Assembly: GCA_964370735.1 (NCBI GenBank)
Contig: CAYJLC010000002.1
Location: 1 to 64,000 of the forward strand
Reading direction: 5' to 3'
Origin: CAYJLC01 sp964370735
GTDB taxonomy: Bacteria > Bacillota > Clostridia > Oscillospirales > Butyricicoccaceae
DNA length: 64,000 bases
A program made the position numbers and the translations under genes. Below the pieces are notes generated by a model. The model had not been told where the DNA came from. It was given only the letters and a program-made list of their open reading frames with translations, and did no database searches. Positions 9,061 through 17,617 of the stretch are shown here, one piece after another; the first letter of the stretch is position 1, and every line of letters begins with the position of its first letter.

Positions 9061-9984
9061 TTAATCTACAAAATTATCCTCTGGTAATACAGTAGAAAGG
9101 TCGATATCGGCTTCATAACCGAAGTTGTCTAAAATTCTAACAGAAATAATCTTGCCATCTGCCCCTCTTTGGTAAGATGCCATACCAGACATACTAACAA
9201 TTCCGTCTTTTAACGCGTGCTGTCTAACGATTGAAACCCACTCGGTAGCACAGTTTACACCATCGTCAGTGATAGTTTCAAAACGTATGTAAACATCACC
9301 TGGGATAATGCTTGTTGTATGAGAATATTTCAATCTCATAGCCTCGATACCAATTCTTGGTGGGTGATATTCGATAGGTCTTAACGCACCGAACATAATA
9401 TCATCATCAAACATACTTAAAATATTAGCTAAAGCATCTTTTGGCACGAAATTATGTAATTGCTCGTAATAATATCTGATAATACCTGTCATTAAGTGTG
9501 GGTCGGCTGGTTTGTTCGCTGATGGTTTGAAATATGGACGGAAGTAAGCAGGAGTTCCCTCTACCCACTTAAAGAAGTAATAAAGTCTAACACCTTCAAT
9601 TTTATTGTCTAATCCGATATCGAAAAACCAAGACATTGGGATATTTTTTGTTTCTTCTTCGCCAGAGTCAATCCAAAATTCTGCCTCTAAGCAAATTCTA
9701 CCATTTGCAATTGTTTGAGCGACTGGTTTAATCTCGATTTTGCCAACAGCACCGAGTCTTTTTCTAAAATCGCTTGCAAATTCCTTAATCTCTTTAAAGC
9801 CTTCATATCTTTCATACGGTGTGTAAACATGAGCTTTTCTGCCTGAAAAAGTTTTTTCGTTCATATATTTTGAAATATCGATATCGCCTGCAAGTAAGTC
9901 TGTTAAAAAGCGATATTCGATTGAGTTTGTGTCGCAAGGGTTTTTAAGTGGTGCGTGAGTTTCTAAAAATTTTGAATGATACAT
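9061..9984 (-). CDS. NTF2/SnoaL-like two-domain protein of unknown function
   Basis: A 307-residue soluble protein that I read as two NTF2-like halves. Each half has a helix, then alternating strands ending in a D-x-K-I-x-x-x-R pattern (DNKIEGVRLY in the first, DGKIISVRIL in the second). No signal peptide or catalytic motif is certain. NTF2-like folds act as dehydratases, isomerases or binding proteins, so it may process the imported compound. It lies between the transporter genes and the sulfatases, in the same orientation, with a good AGGAG site. The fold assignment is by eye and only moderately sure. Confidence 0.5.
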   Translation of the reverse strand: MYHSKFLETHAPLKNPCDTNSIEYRFLTDLLAGDIDISKYMNEKTFSGRKAHVYTPYERYEGFKEIKEFASDFRKRLGAVGKIEIKPVAQTIANGRICLEAEFWIDSGEEETKNIPMSWFFDIGLDNKIEGVRLYYFFKWVEGTPAYFRPYFKPSANKPADPHLMTGIIRYYYEQLHNFVPKDALANILSMFDDDIMFGALRPIEYHPPRIGIEAMRLKYSHTTSIIPGDVYIRFETITDDGVNCATEWVSIVRQHALKDGIVSMSGMASYQRGADGKIISVRILDNFGYEADIDLSTVLPEDNFVD

Positions 9985-10010
9985 AATAATCTCCTTAAAT
10001 TACATTTATT

Positions 10011-11492
10011 TTAAGCTGTTTTAACAGCTTTTCTTTGTGCGATTTTTGCTTTAATAAATGGTGAAATTAGCGAATATACTGCGATAAGTAGGATAACTAG
10101 TGAAATTGGTCTTGTCACAAATATTGATAAATCACCATCAGACATAACCATTGCACGTCTGAAATTTGACTCTGTAAGCGAGCCTAAAACCATTCCTAGT
10201 GCTAGTGGTGCAACAGGTAGCTTGATTGATTTTACTAAAAGTCCTAAAACTGTGAAAATCATCATCATTCCTACGTCGAAGTTTGAGTTTGACATTGAAT
10301 AACAACCTAAAACACATAGAACAACAACTGACGGAATAAGCACTGTTTTTGGAACAGAGCAGATTTTTGTGAAGAATTTTGCGAATGCAAGCCCTTGGAA
10401 GAACATAAATACATTGATTACGATTAACCCTATCATAATACTATAAATCCAAGTTGAGCCTTCCTCGAAAAGTTGTGGTCCTGGTGTGATATTTTGCATA
10501 GCAAGTGCTGACATTAAAATCGCAACAGCAGGGCTTCCTGGTATACCTAAAGTAAGCATTGGAATTAGCGCCGAACCAGTTGTCGCATTATTTCCTGTTT
10601 CAGGGGCTAAAACTCCCTCTAAAGCACCGTTTCCGAATTGTTCTTTCTCTTTTGAGCTATTTTTTGCATAGTTATAGCACATATAAGCGCCGATTGAACC
10701 ACCAGTTCCAGGAACTGCGCCAACATAAAGCCCTATAAGCGACGAAACTATCATAAGTTTCCACTTTTTTAGAATATCCATAAATTTAACAGTAACTTTG
10801 CCGACAGAGGCTGTTTCTGCATTGCCTTTATTCTTTTGAACAGACACACGAACCATTTCGCTAAGTGCGAAAATACCAAGCATTACTGTTATAGTTTTGA
10901 TACCAGCAAGCAAGTCTAGTTGACCGAACATAAACCTAGAAACACCGTCGATTGGGTCCATACCAACTGTCGTGAGTGCTAGTCCTAAACAAGCTGCAAT
11001 TATCCCCTTCCAGATACTTTTTCCAGAAACACCAGCTACCATTGTAAGCCCAAAAATAGATAGTGCGAAAAATTCAGGTGCTGCGAAAGTGAATGCGAAA
11101 CTTGCGATTAGTGGTGCTAAGAAAATCAGCGCAAAACAGCTGAAAATCCCACCGAAAGTCGAGCCTACAAGGGCAATTCTTAAAGCATCGCTTGCCTTTC
11201 CTTGTTTCGACATTGGATATCCGTCAAACAAAGTAGCAGCAGCAACGGCTGTCCCTGGAGTGTTTATTAAAATTGCTGATATTGAACCACCATAAGTACC
11301 TCCGCAATATGCACCTAAAAGAAGATACATACCAGTAATTGAGTTCATATCATACGTTAGTGGTAGTAAAAGTACAATCGCCATTATAATTGAAAGGCCC
11401 GGCATTGCACCGATTACTATCCCAGCAGCAACGCCACCAAACATTGCCAAAATATTTTCTAGTGCGAATATGGTAGATATAACTTCTAACAT
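10011..11492 (-). CDS. tctA: Tripartite tricarboxylate transporter large permease, TctA family
   Basis: A 493-residue membrane protein with about 12 helices. Conserved TctA signatures are visible: GAMPGLSIIMAI near the N-terminus, YGGSISAILINTPGTAVAAATLFDGYP, GTGGSIGAY, and LIPMLTLGIPGSPAVAILMSAL. It forms the large channel subunit of a tripartite tricarboxylate-type (TTT) secondary transporter with TctB and the binding protein TctC. TTT systems carry varied carboxylates, so the name does not fix the substrate. The operon setting with sulfatases suggests a sulfated or carboxylated sugar derivative. Confidence 0.92.
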   Translation of the reverse strand: MLEVISTIFALENILAMFGGVAAGIVIGAMPGLSIIMAIVLLLPLTYDMNSITGMYLLLGAYCGGTYGGSISAILINTPGTAVAAATLFDGYPMSKQGKASDALRIALVGSTFGGIFSCFALIFLAPLIASFAFTFAAPEFFALSIFGLTMVAGVSGKSIWKGIIAACLGLALTTVGMDPIDGVSRFMFGQLDLLAGIKTITVMLGIFALSEMVRVSVQKNKGNAETASVGKVTVKFMDILKKWKLMIVSSLIGLYVGAVPGTGGSIGAYMCYNYAKNSSKEKEQFGNGALEGVLAPETGNNATTGSALIPMLTLGIPGSPAVAILMSALAMQNITPGPQLFEEGSTWIYSIMIGLIVINVFMFFQGLAFAKFFTKICSVPKTVLIPSVVVLCVLGCYSMSNSNFDVGMMMIFTVLGLLVKSIKLPVAPLALGMVLGSLTESNFRRAMVMSDGDLSIFVTRPISLVILLIAVYSLISPFIKAKIAQRKAVKTA

Positions 11493-11506
11493 AGCGTTTC
11501 TCCTTA

Positions 11507-12010
11507 TTATAAAAATGATACGAGTGGAATGTTTAAACTTAAAACTTCGGTGAAAATAATGAAAATAAAAGCTAAAAATGCAAGTGTTGCTAAATATTTT
11601 TTATAATCTCTTTCACCTATCAAGAACATTACAAGTGGTATTATTACAAGTGTAGGAATTAAATATCCTGTAAACATAAATAATACGGCATAAGATATAA
11701 AAAGACAAACCACAATAATTTGGCGAACAAAAGCGTTTATATTATCGATTTGTTCATCTTTTGTAAACTTTTGCAAATTTTCTTTGTTTTTTAAAAAGGC
11801 TAATGTAGTTTTAATCAGCTCAATCACAGCACAAAATAAACCAAGTCCAAAAATCATATATGGAAAGGTTCTACTTGTGATATTGCTCGTGCCACTAAAC
11901 ATTGTGCTAATTCTTATCTCATTTGGTATAAAATATAAAATCATTGCAGCCGAAAAAATAATTATAACTATCATCGCTGTTATATTTTTTATATACTCGT
12001 TTCTTTCCAT
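11507..12010 (-). CDS. tctB: Tripartite tricarboxylate transporter small permease, TctB family
   Basis: A 167-residue protein with four hydrophobic helices, the size and layout of TctB. The start is ATG 12010 behind AAAGGAG; an earlier in-frame ATG has no site. It lies 14 bases before tctA and partners with it in the membrane. Sequence conservation in this family is low, so the call rests on length, topology and position between tctC and tctA. Confidence 0.85.
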   Translation of the reverse strand: MERNEYIKNITAMIVIIIFSAAMILYFIPNEIRISTMFSGTSNITSRTFPYMIFGLGLFCAVIELIKTTLAFLKNKENLQKFTKDEQIDNINAFVRQIIVVCLFISYAVLFMFTGYLIPTLVIIPLVMFLIGERDYKKYLATLAFLAFIFIIFTEVLSLNIPLVSFL

Positions 12011-12026
12011 AGAAATCTCCTTTAAA

Positions 12027-12060
12027 TTGTATAGGATAGACAAAAATCTACCCTATACAA
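12027..12060 (-). other. Intercistronic stem-loop between tctC and tctB
   Basis: TTGTATAGGATAGA pairs with TCTACCCTATACAA around a short loop, with one mismatch. No T-run follows on the coding strand, so it is not a normal terminator. It ends about 11 bases before the tctB ribosome site and may protect tctC mRNA or lower downstream expression. Confidence 0.6.
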
Positions 12061-12082
12061 CTAATTATTAATAAAATTTATT

Positions 12083-13129
12083 TTACTGTGCAGATAATCC
12101 TTGTGCATCACAAATTTCTTTGAATGTGTTATAAGTTGTGTGCATAAGTTCAGTAAGTTCCTCTTCTGTAAATTCAGGAGGTGCATTAAGTCCTGCTGCA
12201 ACACGGTTTTCTACATACTCAGGATTTCTTCCAGCTTCGTCAATTACTACTTTAATATAATTATAAACATCGTCTGGAGTGTCTTTTGGAACACAAACTA
12301 CGTTATAAGTGTTAAAAACTTCTGCTTGTAATTCAAAATCAGGGTAGATTGGAACTTCTGGATATTCTTCTTGAACTTCATCATTTACAAAAACAAGTGG
12401 AACAAGTCTTCCATCAGCCATTTTTTCTCTGTTTGCGTTATCAATTACGACTGCAAGGTCTAAATGTCCACCTTGTAATGCAGCGTCAACATCTGTCGAA
12501 CCTGCTGAATACGGAATGAATTTTAAATCAATTCCTTCAGCTTCAAGTAAAGCAATCATCGCTAAGTGTGATTGGTTTCCAGCGTTTCCTGTGCTATATG
12601 TAATTTCTTCGCCAGCTTTTGCAGCAGCGACAACATCTTCCCAGCTTTCATATCCCGATTGTGGAGTTGCAACAACAACTGACGCAGGAGCAGATTGAAC
12701 AACTGAAACATATCTAAAATCGTCAACTGTATAACCTAAACCACCTTGTTGAATTGGCATTAAGAAAAGTCCAGAAGCACCTGTTACTAAAATCGTTTGG
12801 CCATCAGGGTCGGCAGCAGCACCAGCCGATGTTCCGATAGTTTGGCTTGCACCACCGTTGTTTGTGATGATAACATCTTCACCGGCAAAGTCCATGTATT
12901 CTGTATAAATACGAATAACACCATCAAGCAACGAACCAGCATTTGCAGGAACGATAAAATTAATATCACCATCTGGATAATTTTCAGGTTTTGCACCTGG
13001 TTCTGATGTTTGAGTCGTTTCAGTGTTTTCTGTTTGAGTCGTAGTGGTTTCGATGGTTTCAGCTTGACAACCAACTAAACATGCAAGTAAAATAGATGAT
13101 GAGATTAATGCTGATAATAATTTTTTCAT
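12083..13129 (-). CDS. tctC: TctC-type solute-binding lipoprotein
   Basis: A 348-residue extracytoplasmic binding protein of the TTT (Bug/TctC) family. A lipoprotein signal peptide ends at LVGC (Cys21), followed by a Thr/Glu-rich linker to about residue 50. The mature domain begins with the typical INFIVPANAGSLLD segment and contains GGASQTIG and a DVDAALQGGHLD motif. It captures the substrate outside the cell and hands it to TctAB. It is the first gene of the operon, with a strong promoter, and is separated from tctB by a stem-loop, which fits a need for excess binding protein. Confidence 0.92.
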   Translation of the reverse strand: MKKLLSALISSSILLACLVGCQAETIETTTTQTENTETTQTSEPGAKPENYPDGDINFIVPANAGSLLDGVIRIYTEYMDFAGEDVIITNNGGASQTIGTSAGAAADPDGQTILVTGASGLFLMPIQQGGLGYTVDDFRYVSVVQSAPASVVVATPQSGYESWEDVVAAAKAGEEITYSTGNAGNQSHLAMIALLEAEGIDLKFIPYSAGSTDVDAALQGGHLDLAVVIDNANREKMADGRLVPLVFVNDEVQEEYPEVPIYPDFELQAEVFNTYNVVCVPKDTPDDVYNYIKVVIDEAGRNPEYVENRVAAGLNAPPEFTEEELTELMHTTYNTFKEICDAQGLSAQ

Positions 13130-13177
13130 AAAAATATTCCTTTCTTCTCATAACATCAATTAGCTATAATGACTAAT

Positions 13178-13217
13178 TGAAATCGATTTACAAATTAAAC
13201 TATATGCAAGTTGCATA
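13178..13217. promoter_or_regulatory. Two palindromes near the tct transcript start
   Basis: TATGCAAGTTGCATA (13203-13217) is a perfect inverted repeat about one turn inside the likely transcript. AAATCGATTT (13180-13189) is a second one, with the central CG typical of LacI-family sites and flanks TG and ACA. Either could be an auxiliary operator for looping with the main operator. Binding is inferred. Confidence 0.4.
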
Positions 13218-13234
13218 AGTTATTTTATGTATGA

Positions 13235-13264
13235 ATTATAGCATATAAAAAATGTAATCGTCAA
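13235..13264 (-). promoter_or_regulatory. Promoter of the tctCBA-sulfatase operon
   Basis: Reading on the minus strand: TTGACG (13264-13259), an 18-base spacer and TATAAT (13240-13235). Transcription would start near 13228 and run through tctC to the isomerase gene. Confidence 0.75.
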
Positions 13265-13272
13265 TGCAAAAA

Positions 13273-13290
13273 AATGTAAACGTTTACATT
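13273..13290. promoter_or_regulatory. LacI-family operator candidate
   Basis: AATGTAAACGTTTACATT is a perfect 18-bp palindrome with the central CG of LacI-family sites. It lies 9 bases upstream of the -35 box of the tct promoter and in the space shared with the divergent LacI-type regulator gene. Confidence 0.75.
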
Positions 13291-13534
13291 GTTTGAAGTT
13301 AGTATAAATAGCGTTTTTTACAAATAAATATTCTTTTAAATATAAAATTATTGGTATTTTTTGAAAAGTAAATTCAAATTTGAACGTGTATTTTTGAAAA
13401 AACTGTGAATTTTGCAGTATTTTATTATTTGTTTTGCTGATAATGGCGTAAGTAGTATAACGTTACATGTGCAAAATAGACAAAAAATTTTTATCTTTTT
13501 CTACAATATTCAAAAAATATTATCTAACCTTTGC

Positions 13535-13563
13535 TTGCATATAATTTTTTCTTTTGATATAAT
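13535..13563 (+). promoter_or_regulatory. Promoter of the LacI-type regulator
   Basis: TTGCAT (13535-13540), 17 bases, TATAAT (13558-13563). The start ATG is 31 bases later. A TAACGTTA palindrome near 13457 may allow autoregulation. Confidence 0.65.
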
Positions 13564-13593
13564 GTCATTAAATAAGACTAAAAAGGAGAATAT

Positions 13594-14619
13594 ATGTCAG
13601 TTACACTAAATGATGTTGCAAAACTTGCTGGAGTTTCGTCAGCGACTGTTTCTAGAGTTATAAATAGCGAAAATAATGTCAGCCAAAAAACGACTGACAT
13701 TGTTATGAAAGCGATACTCGAACTTGATTATGCGCCTAATGAATATGCTAGAAGTTTGAAGCAAAATAGCAATATTCATAAGACGGGGTATTCTATCGGA
13801 GTGATAATTGCAGCGCCGATTGCACTATATCGCGACCCATTTTTTCACGAAATTTTAACAGGCATTCACTCACAAATTTTTAATACTGGGCATTCAATAG
13901 CATTTATCCAATCTATTAAAGATGTCGATATAAGCAAAAATGCCATAAATTTAGAGAACCACGATGTCGATGGTGTGATTTTACTAGGCAGATTTTCTAA
14001 AAAGACAGTAGACATTGTAAAAAAACAGGCAAAAAATCTTCTTTATGCAGGAATAAACCAACACGCATTAAATTTTGATATGGTCACTTGCGATGGCTCG
14101 GAATGTGCAAAGCTTGCGACAGAACATTTGATTTCAAAAGGCTATGAAACTATCGGTTTTATAGGAAAATCACCAGATGAAAATGATAAACTCGTTAAAG
14201 AAATCCGTTTTGATGGATATATGCAAGCGATGAAAGAGCATAATATCGAAATCAATCGTAATTTTTTTGTTTTTAGCACAAGAGATAAAGACGAGGCGTT
14301 TGAAAAAGTGAGCATTGCTTTGCGTGAAAACAAAATACCAAGAGCATATTTTTGTGCAAATGATTATTGTGCGGCAGGTGCTATAAAAGCCATCCAAAAA
14401 GCGAAACTAGATGTTCCGAATGACATAGCTATTGCAAGTGTCGACGATATAAATATCGGCGTTTCTACAACTCCACTTTTAACATCGGTTAGAGTTCCTA
14501 GAATGGCAATCGGCGAATATGCAGTTAAAATGATTATCGACAAAATTGAAACAAAAAGAAATTTCCCAATACACATTTCTCTGCCACATAAATTGATTAT
14601 TAGAGGTAGTTCTGGGTGA
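13594..14619 (+). CDS. LacI-family transcriptional regulator
   Basis: A 341-residue LacI/GalR regulator. Residues 3-50 form the helix-turn-helix (TLNDVAKLAGVSSATVSRVI) with the minor-groove hinge (PNEYARSL), followed by a periplasmic-binding-protein-like effector domain (DGVILLG, FIGKSPDE, CANDYCAAGAIKA). It is divergent from the tct/sulfatase operon and faces a perfect palindrome, so it most likely represses that operon until a sugar or sugar sulfate binds. A strong hairpin terminator follows. Effector identity is unknown. Confidence 0.92.
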   Translation: MSVTLNDVAKLAGVSSATVSRVINSENNVSQKTTDIVMKAILELDYAPNEYARSLKQNSNIHKTGYSIGVIIAAPIALYRDPFFHEILTGIHSQIFNTGHSIAFIQSIKDVDISKNAINLENHDVDGVILLGRFSKKTVDIVKKQAKNLLYAGINQHALNFDMVTCDGSECAKLATEHLISKGYETIGFIGKSPDENDKLVKEIRFDGYMQAMKEHNIEINRNFFVFSTRDKDEAFEKVSIALRENKIPRAYFCANDYCAAGAIKAIQKAKLDVPNDIAIASVDDINIGVSTTPLLTSVRVPRMAIGEYAVKMIIDKIETKRNFPIHISLPHKLIIRGSSG

Positions 14620-14640
14620 TTTTAATTCAAAAAAATAAAA

Positions 14641-14676
14641 GCTGATAATACTTAAAATAGTATTATCAGCTTTTTT
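14641..14676. terminator. Bidirectional terminator
   Basis: GCTGATAATACT pairs with AGTATTATCAGC around AAAAT; T-run at 14671-14676 and A-run on the other side. It serves the LacI gene and the convergent DtxR-like gene. Confidence 0.88.
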
Positions 14677-14687
14677 CTTTAAAGGGT

Positions 14688-15062
14688 TTAAACTAAACTT
14701 CTTCTATTATTAAGCACAAATAATTTGAGTTGTTCAAAACTATCTCCGCTTAAAGCATGTTCAAGGTTGCATGCATCATTTTCTGCGTTTGTTTCATTTA
14801 TACCTACCGACATAAGGAAATCTTTGAAAAATTTATATCGTTCAACAACCTTTTTTGCCGATAGCTCGCCTTTTTCGGTTAATGTGATATTAAACTTACC
14901 ATCGATAGAAATAAATCCATTTTCTTTTAATAAATGTACAGCACGACAAACACTTGGTCTTGAGTGATTCATAAATTTTACAATATCAGATTGCTTTACA
15001 AATTCTAATTCACTGTGCAAAATATAAATTGTTTTCAAATAGTGCTCGAATGATGCTTGCAT
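14688..15062 (-). CDS. DtxR/MntR-family metal-dependent regulator
   Basis: A 124-residue regulator with an N-terminal winged helix (SFEHYLKTIYILHSE, then SDIVKFMNHSRPSVCRAVHLL) and the dimerisation/metal region (LTEKGELSAKKVVERYKFFKDFL, then NACNLEHALS-like Glu/His ligands). It lacks the SH3 domain, like MntR-size members. It would repress metal uptake genes when Fe or Mn is bound. It is the last gene of an operon of siderophore-type ABC importer genes, 15 bases after the binding protein. GTTAG-N6-CTAAC operators near 43.8 kb resemble DtxR-class boxes and may belong to it or to a paralogue. Confidence 0.85.
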   Translation of the reverse strand: MQASFEHYLKTIYILHSELEFVKQSDIVKFMNHSRPSVCRAVHLLKENGFISIDGKFNITLTEKGELSAKKVVERYKFFKDFLMSVGINETNAENDACNLEHALSGDSFEQLKLFVLNNRRSLV

Positions 15063-15077
15063 AAATATACCTCGATT

Positions 15078-16151
15078 CTAGTTAAGTTCTAATCTTTTTG
15101 TTACTTGTGTGCCATTAATTACGAATTCAGCTGCATCTTGTAATTGATAAAGATTTGCTCTTGAACCATTAGAACGGTTCCAAACATTGTGTGCAAATTC
15201 AAATACATGACCATTTTGAACAGCTGTTAGGTTCTGCCAAAGTGGAGAAGCCTGATAGTTTGCGAAATCCTCTAAACTTTCGATGTTAACAAAGATGTAG
15301 TCTGGGTTGATTTCTGCAAGGTTTTCAAGTGCAATAGTACCACTTGCATCTGCATCTACTAAAAGTTCTGGAAGTTCAAAACCAAGTTCAGCATAGATTT
15401 GTTGGTGAGCTACTGTTGAGTATTGAACACCTTTAGTTGAAAGTTGGAATACCATAGCAGTTTTTCCATCGATTGAATCACCGATTTGTGCTTTGTATTC
15501 TTCAACTTGTGCTTCATAAGCTGCAACTTGCTCTTGAGCTAGTTCTGCTTTACCAACAAGTTCACCTAATATTAAGTGTTGTTGTTTCCAATCTCTGTAA
15601 CCATTTTCGTCAGTAGAAAGAGTGTTTGGTAGGAAATAAGTTGGTGCTACCATGTTAAGTTTGTCAGCATATTCGATATTGCTTTCAGTTGTGATGATGT
15701 AGTCGATGTCAAGCGATAAAAGTTGCTCAATATCAACACCTTCATCAGATGAATTTAGGCTTTCGATACCATCAAAAACGCTAACATCTGGGTGAAGTCT
15801 ACCATGACCATCTTGGTATGCTAAAGTTGAAAGGCTTGTTAAATCTTCTTCAGCAGGTAAACCAGTAACTGCAGGAAGTGGAGCTCCAACAGGTAAAGCA
15901 TCTAAATCTTGTAAGTTTTCAATGAAGTACCACTCTAAGATTACGAAATTTCCGAATTCTTCTGGTAATTCTTTTTCACCATCAGCCATTGTTACAGTTT
16001 TTACTTCAGTTGTAGTTTCAGTAGTTTCTGTTGTTTCCGTAGCTTCAGTAGTAGTAGTTTCACCTGCGTGATCGTCGTGGTCATCTGAACAACCAGCAAG
16101 AAGTGATAAAGATAGCAGTGAAGCTAATAATAGTAATGTAATTTTTTTCAT
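15078..16151 (-). CDS. Iron/siderophore ABC transporter binding lipoprotein
   Basis: A 357-residue periplasmic-binding-protein (FhuD/FatB type) lipoprotein. The signal ends at LAGC (Cys21). An Asp/His stretch (DDHDDH) and a Thr/Glu-rich linker follow to about residue 50. The ligand domain shows two lobes (DIEQLLSLDIDYIITT, then INPDYIFVNIES) joined by a helical backbone. It delivers an iron chelate or haem-like ligand to the FecCD permeases. The His/Asp tract could bind metal directly. It remains intact although the second permease gene upstream is broken. Confidence 0.85.
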   Translation of the reverse strand: MKKITLLLLASLLSLSLLAGCSDDHDDHAGETTTTEATETTETTETTTEVKTVTMADGEKELPEEFGNFVILEWYFIENLQDLDALPVGAPLPAVTGLPAEEDLTSLSTLAYQDGHGRLHPDVSVFDGIESLNSSDEGVDIEQLLSLDIDYIITTESNIEYADKLNMVAPTYFLPNTLSTDENGYRDWKQQHLILGELVGKAELAQEQVAAYEAQVEEYKAQIGDSIDGKTAMVFQLSTKGVQYSTVAHQQIYAELGFELPELLVDADASGTIALENLAEINPDYIFVNIESLEDFANYQASPLWQNLTAVQNGHVFEFAHNVWNRSNGSRANLYQLQDAAEFVINGTQVTKRLELN

Positions 16152-16229
16152 TTTTTTCTCCTTTGTACTTTCGACAATCTCCTCTTGAAATTGCCTAATT
16201 TTTATAATAAAAAATTATTACCTTGTTAA

Positions 16230-16584
16230 TTATCTGTCTTGAACATATAAAAGATAAAGCAGATATGGTGCACCTAATATTGATATAATGATACCAACTG
16301 GTACGAAAAGTTCCGAGTGGATTTCTTGTAACACCTTGCATAACTGCACCAGAAGCTGCAAGACACACTCCGCAGAAAATTGCAACCACACTACGAGGAA
16401 TTCTTAACTCATAAATGATGAAAGTTTCTTTTTCCGAACCCATACCGAACACAGTTCTTACGATGTCAGAAACGGAAAGAGGAGTATATCCAATATTAAC
16501 GGCAAGCATAACTGCAATTAATAGCACAATCGTGAAAATCGGCAAAATAATTATTGTACGTTGTTTGTTAGTAAGAGTTTTCAT
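16230..16584 (-). pseudogene. FecCD permease with a large internal deletion
   Basis: The frame starts like a FecCD permease (start ATG 16584, membrane helix, then VIYELRIPRS-like and GAVMQGVTRNPL motifs) for about 90 residues. It then jumps, out of frame, to the family C-terminus: another frame from about 16312 reads LFVPVGIIISILGAPYLLYLL and ends at a stop at 16230. About 220 of the usual ~335 residues are missing. The open frame itself runs to 16195 with a meaningless tail. It overlaps the intact permease by one base (TAATG). A real deletion or an assembly collapse would both explain it. Confidence 0.85.
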
Positions 16585-17615
16585 TATAGAGCCCCCTTTG
16601 ATTTTCTAGAGTTTACAAGATATAGGAAAATCGGGATGCCGATTACCGAAGTTATAACACCAATCGGTGTTTCTTGTGGCATATTTACATAACGGCTTAC
16701 AACGTCAGACACTACTAAAAGCATACTTCCGAAAATTGCTGAAAGGGGAACAACTTTTTTATAGTCCTCACCAACAGCCATTTTTACCATATTTGGAATG
16801 ATAAGTCCGATAAATCCAATATTACCAACAACACTTACAGTCGCAGATGAAATTAATACAACTGAAATTACACCAAGAAGTTTAATAACTTTTACATTTT
16901 CACCTAAACCAGTGGCAGTTTCATCTCCCATAGAAAGAATTGTAAGTTTTCCTGAAATAAACAGTCCAATAATAAGTCCTATAACACCTATCATTAAAAC
17001 AGCAATCCCTGACCATCTAATGCCTAGAAGTCCTGAATTATTCCAAAGAGCAATACCTGCACCTTGTTCTGGATATGTGAAAAGTGTAATCGCTGTGCTA
17101 AATGCTCCGAAAAGTGTGCCTAAAGCAGTACCTGCTAAAAGTAATTTAACACCAGATTCGCGACCTTTAATTCTTGAAGATAACGTGAAAATAATCATAG
17201 TTGCAATAGCAGCACCTAAAAGCGAAAACGTTACTTTTGAAAAGTAAGTCGCAGTACCAACAGAAAGCGAAGTCGCAATCGTAAGCCCTAGGTTTGCACC
17301 ACTACTGATACCAACAACGTCAGGGCTAGCAAGGAAGTTTTTTGTAATACCTTGCATTACAGAACCGCCGACAGCAAGAAAAGCTCCGATTAAAAGTGCA
17401 CCTAAAATCCTTGGAAGTTTAATTGTAAGAAATACATATTGTTCCAAATCATCAGGGTCGTAATTTGTAAATGTTGCAACTATACCTTCAACAGTTGTTT
17501 TTGGTGTGTAATAAAAAAGTGTAACACAGGCACAAAGAATGAAAACAACCACCGAAATAAATGCTATTAAATAGAAGATTTTTTTCGCCTTTGCCCTATC
17601 TTTAGTTTTTTTCAT
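16584..17615 (-). CDS. FecCD-family iron-chelate ABC permease
   Basis: A full-length 343-residue permease with about ten helices. Family marks include LRLPRILGALLIGAFLA-like LPRIL..LIGAFLAVGGSVMQG, SSGANLGL, GLGENVKVIK and GFIGLIIPNMVKMAVGEDYKKVVP (the ATPase-contact EAA-like loop). It lies 2 bases after the ATPase gene. Such permeases work as dimers, often of two different subunits. With the second subunit broken, this one may form a homodimer or the importer may be inactive. Confidence 0.92.
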   Translation of the reverse strand: MKKTKDRAKAKKIFYLIAFISVVVFILCACVTLFYYTPKTTVEGIVATFTNYDPDDLEQYVFLTIKLPRILGALLIGAFLAVGGSVMQGITKNFLASPDVVGISSGANLGLTIATSLSVGTATYFSKVTFSLLGAAIATMIIFTLSSRIKGRESGVKLLLAGTALGTLFGAFSTAITLFTYPEQGAGIALWNNSGLLGIRWSGIAVLMIGVIGLIIGLFISGKLTILSMGDETATGLGENVKVIKLLGVISVVLISSATVSVVGNIGFIGLIIPNMVKMAVGEDYKKVVPLSAIFGSMLLVVSDVVSRYVNMPQETPIGVITSVIGIPIFLYLVNSRKSKGAL

Positions 17616-17617
17616 AT

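Noticed and set aside
16195..16229. C-terminal tail of the short permease frame as real protein
   Set aside because: The tail is out of frame with the family C-terminus found in the neighbouring frame.
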